A stretch of DNA of 64,000 nt from Buchananella sp. 14KM1171 (lineage in GTDB: Bacteria > Actinomycetota > Actinomycetes > Actinomycetales > Actinomycetaceae): NCBI RefSeq assembly GCF_041380365.1, contig NZ_CP159981.1, positions 1,116,001-1,180,000 on the forward strand, given 5' to 3'. The position numbers were made by a program, and so were the translations under genes. The notes beneath the pieces were generated by a model. That model did not search any database. It saw only the letters and a list, made by a program, of their open reading frames with translations, and was not told the origin of the DNA. Positions within the stretch are counted from its first letter, which is position 1. Every line of letters starts with the position of its first letter. This document shows, piece by piece, positions 45,036 through 55,535 of the stretch.

Positions 45036-46565
45036 CTAGTCGGTACTCAGGCGGGAATCACGCACGGCCCTGCCCTTCTCCGTGAGCACGTAGGCCCGCA
45101 ACCGAGAGGTTGCAGGGGCGGTGGCCTCGATCAAGCCCTGGTCCACCATCTCTCGCAGATGTGGGCGCAGCGAGGTCACGTTTGCACCTAGTGCTGCCGC
45201 CAGTTCGCGGGCAGAGATCGGCACCGACTGCTCCAACCGGTCCAGCACGTCCAGCCAGACACCCTTCACCTCTTGCGCGTCGGCCGTCCGGCTCTCCTGC
45301 CTGAATATGGTCAGCAGGACGGCCCCGTCGCGCTCCACAAATGTGGGCCTGCGCAATCCGGCACTCTCCAACGCCTGCAGGATGCGCGGCACCCCACTGC
45401 CCTGGGCTTCCGCAATCGACCCCTGCCCGCCAGGCACTGGAACCCCGCGCAACAGCCTGCTCAGCGTCTGATTCCGCTCGGCTTTCCGGCCTTCGAAGAT
45501 GTTCGCGGGAGTGATGCCACCCCACAGACTGCCGGGGTTGAAAACCTCGATGCGGTCCGGGTACACATCCACCGACACGGGCGTCCCGGTGCTGTACTCG
45601 GAGTAGTCCCTGTGCATGACCGCGTTGGTGACGGCCTCACGCAGCACCTCCACGGGGATCTCCGGCACATCCAGGCCCTCCACCCCCTTCACCTCTCGCC
45701 GCACCTTCAAGTTGAGCATGATTCGCTTCAACGCGTCGTCGATCATGAGCGGAATGGGACCGTCGCACACCTGGCGGTCCAGGAAACGGGTCTGCGCATC
45801 CTCGCTCTTCCGGATTCCGGGATGCACGGTCACGTCGATCACGAGCTGCGGGAATTCCTGCTGCGGGTACTGCCCGAAGGTAAGGTAACCGGCCACGGTC
45901 ACCTTCCCGTCGCGATCCATCACGCCCATCCGACGCAGCACCTGCTCCTCAGTGTCCGCACCGGTCAGCATCCGCGATCCGCTCGCTTCGATGCGCTCGA
46001 TCGCCTGCCCAATCCAACCCCGGTCCAGGTCTGCCAGGGTCACCGCTTCAATCGCCTTGGCGTCGTACCTCTGCTCGATCCACTTGCTCGATATCGCGAA
46101 GATCTCGTTGCGGGTGAGCAGACGATCCTGGTCGCCCACTCTCTTGAACGAGCCGTTCTCCTTGCCCTTGCTCATCACGTAACAGGGGCCGGGGCTCTCG
46201 CTGGTCTCGTAGTTGACCGGGAAGACTTCGACAACCACCAGTCTTTCGCCCTCGAACGGGAAGATGTCCGCACGCACGCGCGGGATGGGGCTCACCTTCT
46301 GCCCGGCCCCTTCCCCAAGACCGTCAAGAAGTGACTGTTGCCGCTTGCTCGCCTCGAACTCCTTCACCGGCGTAAAACCAGCATGCTCGTCCAATCCCAG
46401 AATGAGCGTGCCACCCGAGGTGTTTGCGAACGCCGAAACGGTTTCCCACACCGAACTACCCAGGCCCTTCTCGGCTGCTTTCACCTCCACGCCTTGGGTT
46501 TCTGCCCCAAGCAGACGCAACCGCGCAATCGTCGCCGCAAGTTCCTGGTCCCGGGTGATGCTCAT
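45036..46565 (-). CDS. AlbA_2/Schlafen-like ATP-binding regulator with C-terminal winged helix (locus B)
   Basis: 509 residues, a paralogue of 28113-29561. AlbA_2 domain (about 10-140) with GVEVKAAEKGLGSSVWETVSAFANTSGGTLILGL. GHKL-type ATPase domain (about 305-410) with VLREAVTNAVMHRDYSEY and the late AEAQGSGVPRI. C-terminal winged helix (about 440-495) with SARELAAALGANVTSLRPHLREM. ATG at 46565, without a clear ribosome binding site. It lies between two 130-bp repeats that contain many CACTGA sites, which are good operator candidates for its winged helix. The role is unknown; regulatory or defence functions are both plausible. Confidence 0.85.
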   Translation of the reverse strand: MSITRDQELAATIARLRLLGAETQGVEVKAAEKGLGSSVWETVSAFANTSGGTLILGLDEHAGFTPVKEFEASKRQQSLLDGLGEGAGQKVSPIPRVRADIFPFEGERLVVVEVFPVNYETSESPGPCYVMSKGKENGSFKRVGDQDRLLTRNEIFAISSKWIEQRYDAKAIEAVTLADLDRGWIGQAIERIEASGSRMLTGADTEEQVLRRMGVMDRDGKVTVAGYLTFGQYPQQEFPQLVIDVTVHPGIRKSEDAQTRFLDRQVCDGPIPLMIDDALKRIMLNLKVRREVKGVEGLDVPEIPVEVLREAVTNAVMHRDYSEYSTGTPVSVDVYPDRIEVFNPGSLWGGITPANIFEGRKAERNQTLSRLLRGVPVPGGQGSIAEAQGSGVPRILQALESAGLRRPTFVERDGAVLLTIFRQESRTADAQEVKGVWLDVLDRLEQSVPISARELAAALGANVTSLRPHLREMVDQGLIEATAPATSRLRAYVLTEKGRAVRDSRLSTD

Positions 46566-46596
46566 GACGCGAGCATATCTTCACTGAGCACGTCAC

Positions 46597-46726
46597 TCAA
46601 TAGAGTGACGGGCCGTTTTGCTTCACTGAAGAGGCCTGTTTCTTCAGTGAGAGCGCCACTTTCTTCACTGAGCGCCTCACTTCATTCAGTGACGCCTCAG
46701 TGAGATGCACTGGGGCCCACCGAGCC
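46597..46726. repeat. Flanking 130-bp direct repeat of AlbA-type locus B, 5' copy
   Basis: Upstream copy, same length as 44900-45029. It starts 32 bases before the regulator's ATG and ends 16 bases before the nhaC stop. The promoter and probable operators of regulator B must be here. Confidence 0.9.
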
Positions 46727-46741
46727 ACGATCCAGCCGCAC

Positions 46742-48352
46742 TCAGGCGTCGACGCGCTTTTCCAGCTCCTCCTGCGAGATGGATGGCCACTTGACGCGGG
46801 CAAAGAAAGCGAAGGCCACCACAGCTCCCAGCATGACCGCGAACCCGATCCAGGCGCTCGTGGTGAGAGCAAAGGTCACGTATCCCAGCAGGGAGGCTGC
46901 CGCTGCCACAGCGGCGTAGGGCAGCTGAGTGTTGACGTGGGTAGTGAGATTGCAGCTGGCTCCCGTGGAACTGAGGATCGTGGTGTCGGAGATCGGGGAG
47001 CAGTGGTCACCAAACACGGCTCCTGCCAGGACCGCCCCGAAGGCAGCGACCAGGACCTCCTCACCGCCGGGCACGGCAGTGAGCATCTGCCCGGCCAGGG
47101 GCAGCAGGATCCCAAAGGAGCCCCAAGAGGTGCCGGTGGCAAATGCCATCCCCGCAGCGAACAGGAAGAGTACTGGCACTAGCCAGACTGCGGGCACCGA
47201 GGCCGCCGATACCAGGGAGCCCAGGTACTCGCCGGTACCGAGGGCGGAGATGAGGGAACCCAGTGTCCAGGCCAGCAGCAGGATGTAAATGGCCGGGAGC
47301 ATGGAACCGGCGCCGCTGGCCACTCCCTTGCCGAGCACTTTGAAGCCGAAGTCGGGGCTGCGCAGCGTATAGCGCAGGTAGTAGTAGAAAGCGGCCACTA
47401 GGCCAACGCCACCGCCGATGATGAGGGACATGGAGACGTCGGTGTTGGCCAGGATGTCCAGCACGGCCCAGGAGCCGCCGGAGCGCTGCCCCGTCCACAC
47501 CATCGCGCCGAGCACCCCGAATACGAGCGCGAAGAATGGCACGATCAGGGCGCGGCGAGCGCCGGGCTCGTAGCGGGGCAGGTCGTCCGTGAGCTGGCCT
47601 GGCACGGCCAGGGCCGGGTCGAAGGTGGCCTTTTCCACGATGGCGCGGCGTTCTTCAGCGCGCATGGGGCCAAAGTCGATGTCCCAAGCGATGACGAACC
47701 AGATGAGGATGATCGCGCCGATGGCGTAGTAGTTCATCCCGGCCGCCCGGATGAACGCCCCGGCCCCGGAGAGGGCGAGTCCGGAGGCGGCGACGATGGG
47801 GGCCATGGTGCCGATGATGGAGGCGCCCCAGGAGGAGAAGGGGGCGAGCACGGCCACGGGCGCGGAGGTGGAGTCGATCAGGTAGGCGAGCTTGGCCCGG
47901 GAGACGTGGCGACGGTCGGTGATGGGGCGCCCCACCTGCCCCACGGCGAGGGCGTTGAAGTAGTCGTCGATGAAGATGACCACGCCGAGCGCGGCGGCCA
48001 GGAATTGGGCGCCGCTGCGGGTCTTGATCCGCTTCATGGCCCACTCGGCGAAGGCGCTGGTGCCGCCGGCCATCATGACCAGTGAGGTGATGACGCCCAG
48101 GATGAGCAGGAAGGCGAGGATGAAGATGTAGTAGAGGTTCGCCTCGCCCGCCTCGAAGTCCCAGAAGATTCCGGCGAAGGAATCCCACAGTAGCTTGCCC
48201 GCCTTGAGGGGGTTGCCGCCGGCGTGCAGCAGCGCCGCAGTGACCACGCCGAGTCCCAGGGAGGGCAGCACCTTTTTGGTCCAGATGACCAGGATGATCG
48301 CCAGCAGTGGCGGCAGGATCGACAGGGCTGGGTAGGACTCGACGATGGTCAT
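46742..48352 (-). CDS. Na+/H+ antiporter, NhaC family
   Basis: Secondary transporter with about 12 membrane helices, 536 residues, exchanging Na+ (or an organic acid) for H+. ATG at 48352 with AAAGGAGAGG upstream; earlier in-frame starts (MPKGEAK and further) lack a better site. NhaC signatures: FFIDDYFNALAVGQ-like IFIDDYFNAL, LIDSTSAPVAVLAPFSSWG, and GDHCSPISDTTILSSTGASCN near the C-terminus. The family also includes malate/lactate antiporters, so Na+ is probable but not proven. Confidence 0.9.
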   Translation of the reverse strand: MTIVESYPALSILPPLLAIILVIWTKKVLPSLGLGVVTAALLHAGGNPLKAGKLLWDSFAGIFWDFEAGEANLYYIFILAFLLILGVITSLVMMAGGTSAFAEWAMKRIKTRSGAQFLAAALGVVIFIDDYFNALAVGQVGRPITDRRHVSRAKLAYLIDSTSAPVAVLAPFSSWGASIIGTMAPIVAASGLALSGAGAFIRAAGMNYYAIGAIILIWFVIAWDIDFGPMRAEERRAIVEKATFDPALAVPGQLTDDLPRYEPGARRALIVPFFALVFGVLGAMVWTGQRSGGSWAVLDILANTDVSMSLIIGGGVGLVAAFYYYLRYTLRSPDFGFKVLGKGVASGAGSMLPAIYILLLAWTLGSLISALGTGEYLGSLVSAASVPAVWLVPVLFLFAAGMAFATGTSWGSFGILLPLAGQMLTAVPGGEEVLVAAFGAVLAGAVFGDHCSPISDTTILSSTGASCNLTTHVNTQLPYAAVAAAASLLGYVTFALTTSAWIGFAVMLGAVVAFAFFARVKWPSISQEELEKRVDA

Positions 48353-48515
48353 CTTCGCCTCTCCTTTGGGCATGTCTTTGGGAGGGATTAGGCAAAGAGT
48401 AGGTCGGCGTCCAGGATTTGATAAGGTCCGCTCACTATTTGTACAGGGCCGTCCGGGGTGCGCCGTCGCCCGGGCCACCACCTGCCACAATGGGCGCCGA
48501 CACTCGGGAGGGCGA

Positions 48516-48971
48516 ATGGATCTGGCGGCGGTGGAGCGCATGGCGCGCACGCTCATGGACCAGCACGGGCTGACCAACTGGACCTTCAAGTTCGACCGCG
48601 CCCGCAAGCGCGCCGGCGCCTGCTCCTCCACGCGCCGCACTATTTCCCTCTCCCGCGCCCTGATGGAGCTATTTGGGCACGACGCCGTCCGCGAGACCAT
48701 ATTGCACGAGATCGCCCACGCCCTGGTTGGGGACCGGCACGGGCACGACTCGGTGTGGCGCGCCAAGGCCCAACAGATCGGGGCAAGCGGTGCCACCAGG
48801 CTGCCCGCTCACCTTCCCTCGGTGCCGGGCCAGTGGGTGGGCAGGTGCCCCAACGGGCACGAGGTGCACCGCCATCGGCGCCCCTCCCCCCGCCCGGTCT
48901 CTTGCGCGCGCTGCAACCCACGCCCGGACAAGCGCTTCCAGATCGTCTGGGAGGAGCGGCCCGCCCGCTGA
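48516..48971 (+). CDS. SprT-like zinc metalloprotein
   Basis: 151 residues. ATG at 48516 after GGGAGGGCGA. The HEIAH motif (TILHEIAHALVGDRHGHD) provides two zinc ligands and the Glu, and a zinc-ribbon-like CPNGH...SCARC follows. It resembles the SprT domain of SPRTN-type DNA-protein crosslink proteases; bacterial members are uncharacterised. Divergent from nhaC and convergent with the phosphatase gene, ending 10 bases from it. Confidence 0.88.
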   Translation: MDLAAVERMARTLMDQHGLTNWTFKFDRARKRAGACSSTRRTISLSRALMELFGHDAVRETILHEIAHALVGDRHGHDSVWRAKAQQIGASGATRLPAHLPSVPGQWVGRCPNGHEVHRHRRPSPRPVSCARCNPRPDKRFQIVWEERPAR

Positions 48972-48981
48972 GAAGCGGACC

Positions 48982-49548
48982 CTAGAGCCGGCGCAGGTGC
49001 CCCAGCAGGGCAGGAACGGCGGCCTCGATGGTGGCTAGGGTTTCCACAAAGTCGCTGTGGGAGCCGTACCAAGGGTCGGGCACGTCCAGCTCACCGCGCT
49101 CGCGCGCCTTTTCTAGGGCATCGACCCCCTGCGGCGCGCCGGGCTCGAATTCGCGGAACATGCGCAGCTCGCGCACGCGCTCGCCCCGAGCGCGTGCGGC
49201 AGCGGCTTCTTGTGCGCCCAGCAATTCGATACCGGCTGCGGCAGCACGGGAGCGCAGCACCCGGTAGTGTTGCGCGGTCATGGCAAGCACCAGGTCTTGG
49301 GCGGCCAGCTCCGCGTCGGCAACCCGGTGGGCTGTGGCCCTGGGCCCGGAGGGCAGGCCGTTTTCCGCGAGGACCCGCACGGCGCGGCGGTCCATGGGCC
49401 GCCCGTGCTCCTCATCGGAGACCCCGGCGCTGGTGACCTGGGCTTCCACCCCGGCCTGCTGGGCGCGCAGACCCACCACCACCTCCGCCATGGCGGAGCG
49501 GCAGATGTTGCCGGTGCACACCATCAAGACTCGCGGGGACTGGTTCAT
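48982..49548 (-). CDS. Low-molecular-weight protein-tyrosine phosphatase
   Basis: 188 residues. The P-loop VCTGNICRSAMAE has the nucleophile C11 and R17, and the acid loop is DPWYGSHSDF. A typical cytosolic LMW-PTP, which counteracts bacterial tyrosine kinases in polysaccharide synthesis. ATG at 49548. A Gly/Ala-rich middle stretch (about 105-130) is longer than in many relatives. Separated from the CWB2 gene by a hairpin. Confidence 0.93.
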   Translation of the reverse strand: MNQSPRVLMVCTGNICRSAMAEVVVGLRAQQAGVEAQVTSAGVSDEEHGRPMDRRAVRVLAENGLPSGPRATAHRVADAELAAQDLVLAMTAQHYRVLRSRAAAAGIELLGAQEAAAARARGERVRELRMFREFEPGAPQGVDALEKARERGELDVPDPWYGSHSDFVETLATIEAAVPALLGHLRRL

Positions 49549-49591
49549 GGCTGCCTCCCAGGGTTGGACCGATCTGGCACGAAAACGGGCA

Positions 49592-49618
49592 GTGCCCGGC
49601 GCTTTAAGCGCCGGGCAC
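49592..49618 (-). terminator. Terminator hairpin after the CWB2 gene
   Basis: Perfect 13-bp stem GTGCCCGGCGCTT (49592-49604) with AAGCGCCGGGCAC (49606-49618) and a minimal loop; on the minus strand it is followed by TGCCCGTTTTCG. It ends the nrdF-CWB2 transcript. Confidence 0.8.
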
Positions 49619-49644
49619 CACCGTATCCGAAAACCCCGCCAGCT

Positions 49645-51846
49645 CTACTTCGCGTAGTAGGCGGCCCAGTTAAGCGTGTCTTGACTGACGGCGTTGACCC
49701 CACCGACGGCGGTGACGCTCTTGGGCTTGTGCCGGGTCAGGAAGGCGCGGGTGGGCACGGCCAGCGCCTGCGGGTAGGTCAGCAGGATCGGCCCGCGCGA
49801 GTAGGAGCCGGCCACCACCGCGTCCACCAGGGAGCCGCTGTTGACCAGGTAGGCGCTGTCCTTGGGCAGGTTCAGCTGGGTGAGCGCGTGCTCGGCGATC
49901 GCGGTGGCGGTGGTGAACCGGGAGTCGCCCGCCAGGCGGGCGGTGGTCCGCCCACCGGCGACGTCGGCCAGCAGGGAGGTGGGCACGGCGCTCTCGCCGC
50001 CCAGGGCCACCACCTTGGAGGGGGCCAGGCGCGCCACCTCCTCCTTCACGCGCTCCAGGTCCGCCCCGGCGCCGGTGACCAGCAGGATGGGCCCGTCGGT
50101 CAGCACGGCACCGGCCACGGCGTCCGGGGAGCCCTCGCCACTGGGGCCGACGCCGTCGGCCAGGTAGACGGTCTGGGCGCGGCCCGGGTAGCGCAGCTTG
50201 GACAGGGCGATCGAGGTACCCACGCGGCTGTCACCGGCGGCGCGCCCCACGGGCTTGCGGGTGGCGCCGTGCATGGCGCCCTCGAAGAACACGCTCATGG
50301 AGCTCTCGCCGCCCACCAGCACCACCTTTTGCACGCCCAGGCGCTTGATCTCGTTGACCAGGGCCACGCTGGGGGCGGTGGCCTTGGCGGGGACCAGCAG
50401 CAGCGGCCCGTCGGTCATGGAGCCGGCCACCAGGGCGTCGGCCACCAGGTCGCCGCGCGCCACGTAGGCCACCTTGGCGACCCCGGACTGGGGGTAGGCG
50501 TCCTGGGAGACCGCGATGGCAGTGGAGAAGCGGTCGCTGCCCCCGGCCCGGCGGGAGGGGACGTCGAACCCGGGCGGGGCGGCGTTCGCGCCGACCTCCT
50601 GGCGCGGGTCACCGAACCACTCGTCGTAGATGTAGACGAAGTTGCGGTTGCCGTAGGTGGAGCAGCGGTCGCCCGTCTGCCAGGCGCCCACGCGCAGCGC
50701 TGCGGCGTTGGGCACGTAGGGGGTGTAGTTGTACAGGCCGGCGGTCGCGGCGCTGCGCGGGGTGACCGTGGTGGAGCCGCAGGACTTATCGAGTGCCTGG
50801 TAGTCGATGCTGCTGGTCTTGCCCTTGGCGTAGTTGAAGCCGCCCGGGTTGAGCCGGTAGCGCTGGAACTGCTGGGCGGCCAGGTAGAGCTGGTTGGCCA
50901 GGCCCTTGGCCCACTCGAAGCAGGGCTGGCCGTCGGGGCAGCCGAATCCCATGGCGGACTCGTAACGCCAGCCCTCCGGGGGCTTGCTGGCGGTGATCAT
51001 GCCCTGTTCCTTCTCCAGCGTGGTCATCAGGGCGCGCGCGGAGACGTTACAGGCCAGCGAGGTGTAGTAGATGATGGAGGCGATGTCCTGGTCCTTGACG
51101 CCCTTGTAGGCCACGGGGCAGGCGCGGGAGGCCTTCTCATCCACCGTGGTGATCCGGTAGTCCTTCAGGCAGGTGCCCCACGGGGAGGACTTGCAGTTCT
51201 TGCCCTTTTCGTTGAGGAACGCCCGGATCTCCGCGATGCTCATGTCTCCGCCCCGGAAGAAGAGCGAGTCGGTGATGAGCAGGTTCTTGTCGAAGCTGAA
51301 CTTGGGCTTGTAGCCGAAGGTGGAGAAGGGCTGCATCGGCCCTGGTCGCACCGCCCGCAGACCGTCGTTGCCCTCCTGGCCGCTGGCCGGGTAGGGGTTG
51401 TTGGCGGCACTGGGCAGCGGCCTGGCGGAGGCCGCCGGCGTGGCGCTGGGATCGGCCGTGGTGTCCGACGCTCCGCCCGCCTCCTGCGTGCCCACGCCGC
51501 CCGGCGTGGCGGCCTGGTTCTCCTGGCCGTCGGCGGCCGGGGTGGCCGCCTGGTTCTCCTGGCTGTCGGCGCCCGGCCCCGGCTGACCGGCCTGGTCACC
51601 CGGGGCACCCGAATCGCCAGCACCGCCGGTAGCGCCCGGCTCGGGCTGGCCGGCCTGCGTCCCGGCGTCCTTAGTGCCCTGCCCGGCGGCAGCGTCGGCC
51701 ACCACGGACTGCGAGGGGGCGGGCGCGGGGGCGGAGGCGTCGGCAACCGCCACGGGGGCGGCGAGGGGAATGAGTAGGGAAAGGGCCGCGCCGGAGAGCA
51801 CGGCGAGTTTTGCAGCGCCAAGGACACTGCGGCGCGTTGAAGTCAT
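49645..51846 (-). CDS. Secreted protein with three CWB2 cell-wall-binding repeats
   Basis: 733 residues. The signal peptide MTSTRRSVLGAAKLAVLSGAAL has a twin-arginine pair. A Gly/Ala/Gln-rich linker (about 40-160, two AATPxxDGQENQ-like repeats, dispersed motif at 51463-51482) leads to a domain of about 250 residues with Cys pairs (CKSSPWGTC, ACNVSARALMTTLEKEQGM) that resembles a secreted muramidase-like or CWB2-associated domain. Three CWB2 repeats follow (about 440-733; GGSDRFSTAIAVSQ, KVVLVGGESS, RLAGDSRFTTATAIAEH). The likely role is a wall-bound surface protein or enzyme. Starts 4 bases after nrdF. Confidence 0.85.
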   Translation of the reverse strand: MTSTRRSVLGAAKLAVLSGAALSLLIPLAAPVAVADASAPAPAPSQSVVADAAAGQGTKDAGTQAGQPEPGATGGAGDSGAPGDQAGQPGPGADSQENQAATPAADGQENQAATPGGVGTQEAGGASDTTADPSATPAASARPLPSAANNPYPASGQEGNDGLRAVRPGPMQPFSTFGYKPKFSFDKNLLITDSLFFRGGDMSIAEIRAFLNEKGKNCKSSPWGTCLKDYRITTVDEKASRACPVAYKGVKDQDIASIIYYTSLACNVSARALMTTLEKEQGMITASKPPEGWRYESAMGFGCPDGQPCFEWAKGLANQLYLAAQQFQRYRLNPGGFNYAKGKTSSIDYQALDKSCGSTTVTPRSAATAGLYNYTPYVPNAAALRVGAWQTGDRCSTYGNRNFVYIYDEWFGDPRQEVGANAAPPGFDVPSRRAGGSDRFSTAIAVSQDAYPQSGVAKVAYVARGDLVADALVAGSMTDGPLLLVPAKATAPSVALVNEIKRLGVQKVVLVGGESSMSVFFEGAMHGATRKPVGRAAGDSRVGTSIALSKLRYPGRAQTVYLADGVGPSGEGSPDAVAGAVLTDGPILLVTGAGADLERVKEEVARLAPSKVVALGGESAVPTSLLADVAGGRTTARLAGDSRFTTATAIAEHALTQLNLPKDSAYLVNSGSLVDAVVAGSYSRGPILLTYPQALAVPTRAFLTRHKPKSVTAVGGVNAVSQDTLNWAAYYAK

Positions 51847-51850
51847 GTAG

Positions 51851-52957
<1,107 letters not shown>

Positions 52958-52988
52958 TTAAGGATTTCACGTGCTGGGCGGCTTTTTG

Positions 52989-53792
52989 CTAGGTGCTTTT
53001 CGCCATCCCCGCCAGTAGCGCGGACAGGAGGGGAACGCCTCTTTGCAAGACTTGCGTGGCCAGGCACGACGCTCCTCCCGCCCCGTCCACCTCGGCGCCG
53101 CCCTCCTGCGGGCCGGCCAGCAGCTGGCCGCTCAGGTGATCCACTAAGGCGAGGATCACGTTGGCCTGTTCGAGGGGTGAAACCAGCGGGGTCAGCCCGT
53201 TCTCCCGTTCGACCAGCCCGATCGCCTCCCCCAGCAGTTGGGCGTAGTCAGCCGCCAGCTCCGCGATGGCTGCGCTACTAGCCGGGACGCGCGCGGCGTG
53301 GAGCGCCAACTCCGCGCGCAGGAAATAGCTTTCTGGGCTACTTGGCACCAGGCGCAAGATCGCCTCCGCTGTCGCGGCGAAGGGGGCCCGTGCGCATCCG
53401 GCGCCGCCTGCTGGCGGCTCGAGGGACCAGGACAGCCCCTGCTCCAACTGGTCCAGCAGGTCAAGGTGATGCTCCTGCGCGATGGACACTAGGAAGTCAG
53501 CCATGTCAGAGAAGTTGGAGTAGAAGGCGCCACGGGTGAAGCCGGCTGCCCGCGCTATCTCTCCCACGCTGGCTGCACCCAGCCCCCGCGTGCGGGCCAG
53601 GGTGTGGCCAGCGCGGAGCAGTTGCTCGCGGGTCTGGGCGCGACGGGGGGAGGCCGGACAGCGCTCAAGGCGCCGGATCAGCAGCAGGTCGCGCTGGGCC
53701 GCGATGGCCCCGGTCAAACTGGTAAGGCCCCGACTGGCCGCGTCCAGACTGGCCGCACCCCGCAGCTGCCCTTGTGTCTTCACGTCCCTCAC
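52989..53792 (-). CDS. TetR-family transcriptional regulator
   Basis: 267 residues, longer than the usual 190-220. The first 45 residues before the helix-turn-helix are probably a late-start artefact or a flexible leader. DNA-binding helix-turn-helix ASVGEIARAAGFTRGAFYSNFSDMADFL (about 74-101). The C-terminal effector domain is unassigned, and a Gly-rich tail includes a weak dispersed-motif copy. Neighbouring candidates for control are nrdF and the M20 hydrolase gene. Confidence 0.88.
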   Translation of the reverse strand: MRDVKTQGQLRGAASLDAASRGLTSLTGAIAAQRDLLLIRRLERCPASPRRAQTREQLLRAGHTLARTRGLGAASVGEIARAAGFTRGAFYSNFSDMADFLVSIAQEHHLDLLDQLEQGLSWSLEPPAGGAGCARAPFAATAEAILRLVPSSPESYFLRAELALHAARVPASSAAIAELAADYAQLLGEAIGLVERENGLTPLVSPLEQANVILALVDHLSGQLLAGPQEGGAEVDGAGGASCLATQVLQRGVPLLSALLAGMAKST

Positions 53793-53887
53793 TCTACTTT
53801 TGCCTCTCCCGGTTGCTGGAGTGTCCTGCCGTTTCTCCCAGCTCGCCGGCCACCAGTCGCTGGCTCTCCTCGAACGTGCGGGCTGGG

Positions 53888-55372
53888 TCAGGCGAACAGC
53901 TGCGAGGTGGTCAGCACCCCGCCGGCGGCCTCGAACTCCGCGCGAGCCTGCGCAAGCAAGGCCGAATCGTGCAGCAGGTCCAGGACTACCGCCGCCAGGC
54001 CGTAGGCACCGTCCACGCAGGCGGCGTCTCCGCTTTGCGAGCCAGCGGCCTGCGCCATGGCCCGCGTGTGGAGCGCCACCTCCTCCCCGGCCACCTTAAT
54101 GAGCGGGTGAATGGCTGGAACCAGGTGGGAGACGTTGCCGAAATCGGTGGAGGCGGCCAGCGTCTCCGGCACCACCCCGCGCGGCAGCGGGTGGCGGCCC
54201 GTCATCTCCTGGGCGCGCACCCAGGATTGGGTCATGGCTGCGTTGGTGCGCACGGGCATAACCGGCAGGTAGGGATCCCACTCCACCTCCACGCCGCAGC
54301 CGGTCATGAGGGCGGCGCCGGCGGCAACGTCGTCCACACGACTACACAGGTCCTTCAGCGTGGAGGCCGCCGCCGAGCGCACGTAGAGCTTGAGCTGAGC
54401 CCGCTCGGGAATGATGCTGGCGCGCCGCCCGCCCTCAACGATCACGGCATGCAGGCGGTCCCCGGGGGCCATGTGCTGGCGCAGCATACCGATCCCCTGG
54501 TAGGCCAGGGCGGCGGCATCTAGGGCGTTGCGGGCCATGTGCGGCTGGGAGGAGGCGTGAGCGGAGACGCCCGTATAGGTGATGGTCAGGCGACGGCAGC
54601 CCAGCCAAAGCTGGTCGGCTAGGTCGTAGCCGTAGGCATGTGTCATGACAGCGGCGTCCAGGGAGTCGAACACGCCGGCGCGAATCAGCACCTCCTTGCC
54701 GGTGCCGCCTTCCTCCGCCGGGGTGCCCAAAAGTACGACGTTGCCCGGCACCGCCCCCTCACCGTGCTGCCTGCGCAGGGCGGCCAGAGCTAGGAAGGCC
54801 CCAACTGCGGTGGCGGCCATGACGTTGTGACCGCAGGCGTGGCCGATCTCCGGCAGGGCGTCGTACTCGCAGGCGATGGCGATGGTGGGGGCGTGCGGCG
54901 CGGCCAGCGGCTCGGGGTGCGGCTCGGGGTTTGGATCAGGGTGCGGCTGAGGGGCTGGCGCGCCTGGTGCTACGCCCGGTGTGCCTGCTGCCGCGCCCGG
55001 TGTGCCTAACGCTGGGCCCGGTTTGAAGTCCAGGCGGGCGCGCAGGGCGGTGGGCAGGCCGCCCACACCAACTTCCACCGGAGCGGTAGCGGCGGTTGCG
55101 GCCAGGTCGGCCACGGCCGCGGCCGCCTGGTGCTCGGCGTAGCCCAGCTCGGGATTGGCGTGCAGGAAGTGGGACAGGTCCACCAGCTGGGGGCCGAGCG
55201 CGCGGGCGGCGGCCAGCAAGGAGTCGTGCAGGTGTGCGGGCGCTCCACGCTCGGCCGGCAGACTCAAAGCGAGTTCGCCAGCGCGGGCCGCGATCCCATC
55301 GGCCACGATCTGGGCGTAGGCGGTCGAGGGGGCGGTGGGGGTGGTCAGCTGGGAGGCGTCAACGCGGTTCAC
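53888..55372 (-). CDS. M20-family amidohydrolase/peptidase
   Basis: 494 residues from the GTG at 55372 (GGAGGAGACAATGGAGCC upstream). The di-metal site includes ACEYDALPEIGHACGHN and GTPAEEGGTGK, as in AbgB/IAA-amino-acid hydrolases. The lid domain has YTGVSAHASSQPHMARNALDA. A Pro/Ala linker (about 148-185) with (P/H)PDPNPEPHPEP interrupts the catalytic domain. Likely substrates are N-acyl amino acids or p-aminobenzoyl-glutamate. It is the only gene in its unit; a dispersed-motif copy lies at 54318-54337. Confidence 0.88.
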   Translation of the reverse strand: MNRVDASQLTTPTAPSTAYAQIVADGIAARAGELALSLPAERGAPAHLHDSLLAAARALGPQLVDLSHFLHANPELGYAEHQAAAAVADLAATAATAPVEVGVGGLPTALRARLDFKPGPALGTPGAAAGTPGVAPGAPAPQPHPDPNPEPHPEPLAAPHAPTIAIACEYDALPEIGHACGHNVMAATAVGAFLALAALRRQHGEGAVPGNVVLLGTPAEEGGTGKEVLIRAGVFDSLDAAVMTHAYGYDLADQLWLGCRRLTITYTGVSAHASSQPHMARNALDAAALAYQGIGMLRQHMAPGDRLHAVIVEGGRRASIIPERAQLKLYVRSAAASTLKDLCSRVDDVAAGAALMTGCGVEVEWDPYLPVMPVRTNAAMTQSWVRAQEMTGRHPLPRGVVPETLAASTDFGNVSHLVPAIHPLIKVAGEEVALHTRAMAQAAGSQSGDAACVDGAYGLAAVVLDLLHDSALLAQARAEFEAAGGVLTTSQLFA

Positions 55373-55535
55373 GGCTCCATTGTCTCCTCCCGACCCTGCC
55401 GAGTGTCCACCGCCCGCTCGCCGCCCGCTGTCCACGGCTCTAGGGGTTCGAGCCGCAAAACGCCCTCCGAACTGGCCCTATGCGCACCGAAATCCTCCTC
55501 ACATTCCGCGGACTTCCGAGCCTGACCAGGCTAGA

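Noticed and set aside
44870-46740. CRISPR-like arrays at the CACTGA repeats
   Set aside because: Units are short, in both orientations and irregular, with no spacers of constant length and no cas genes.
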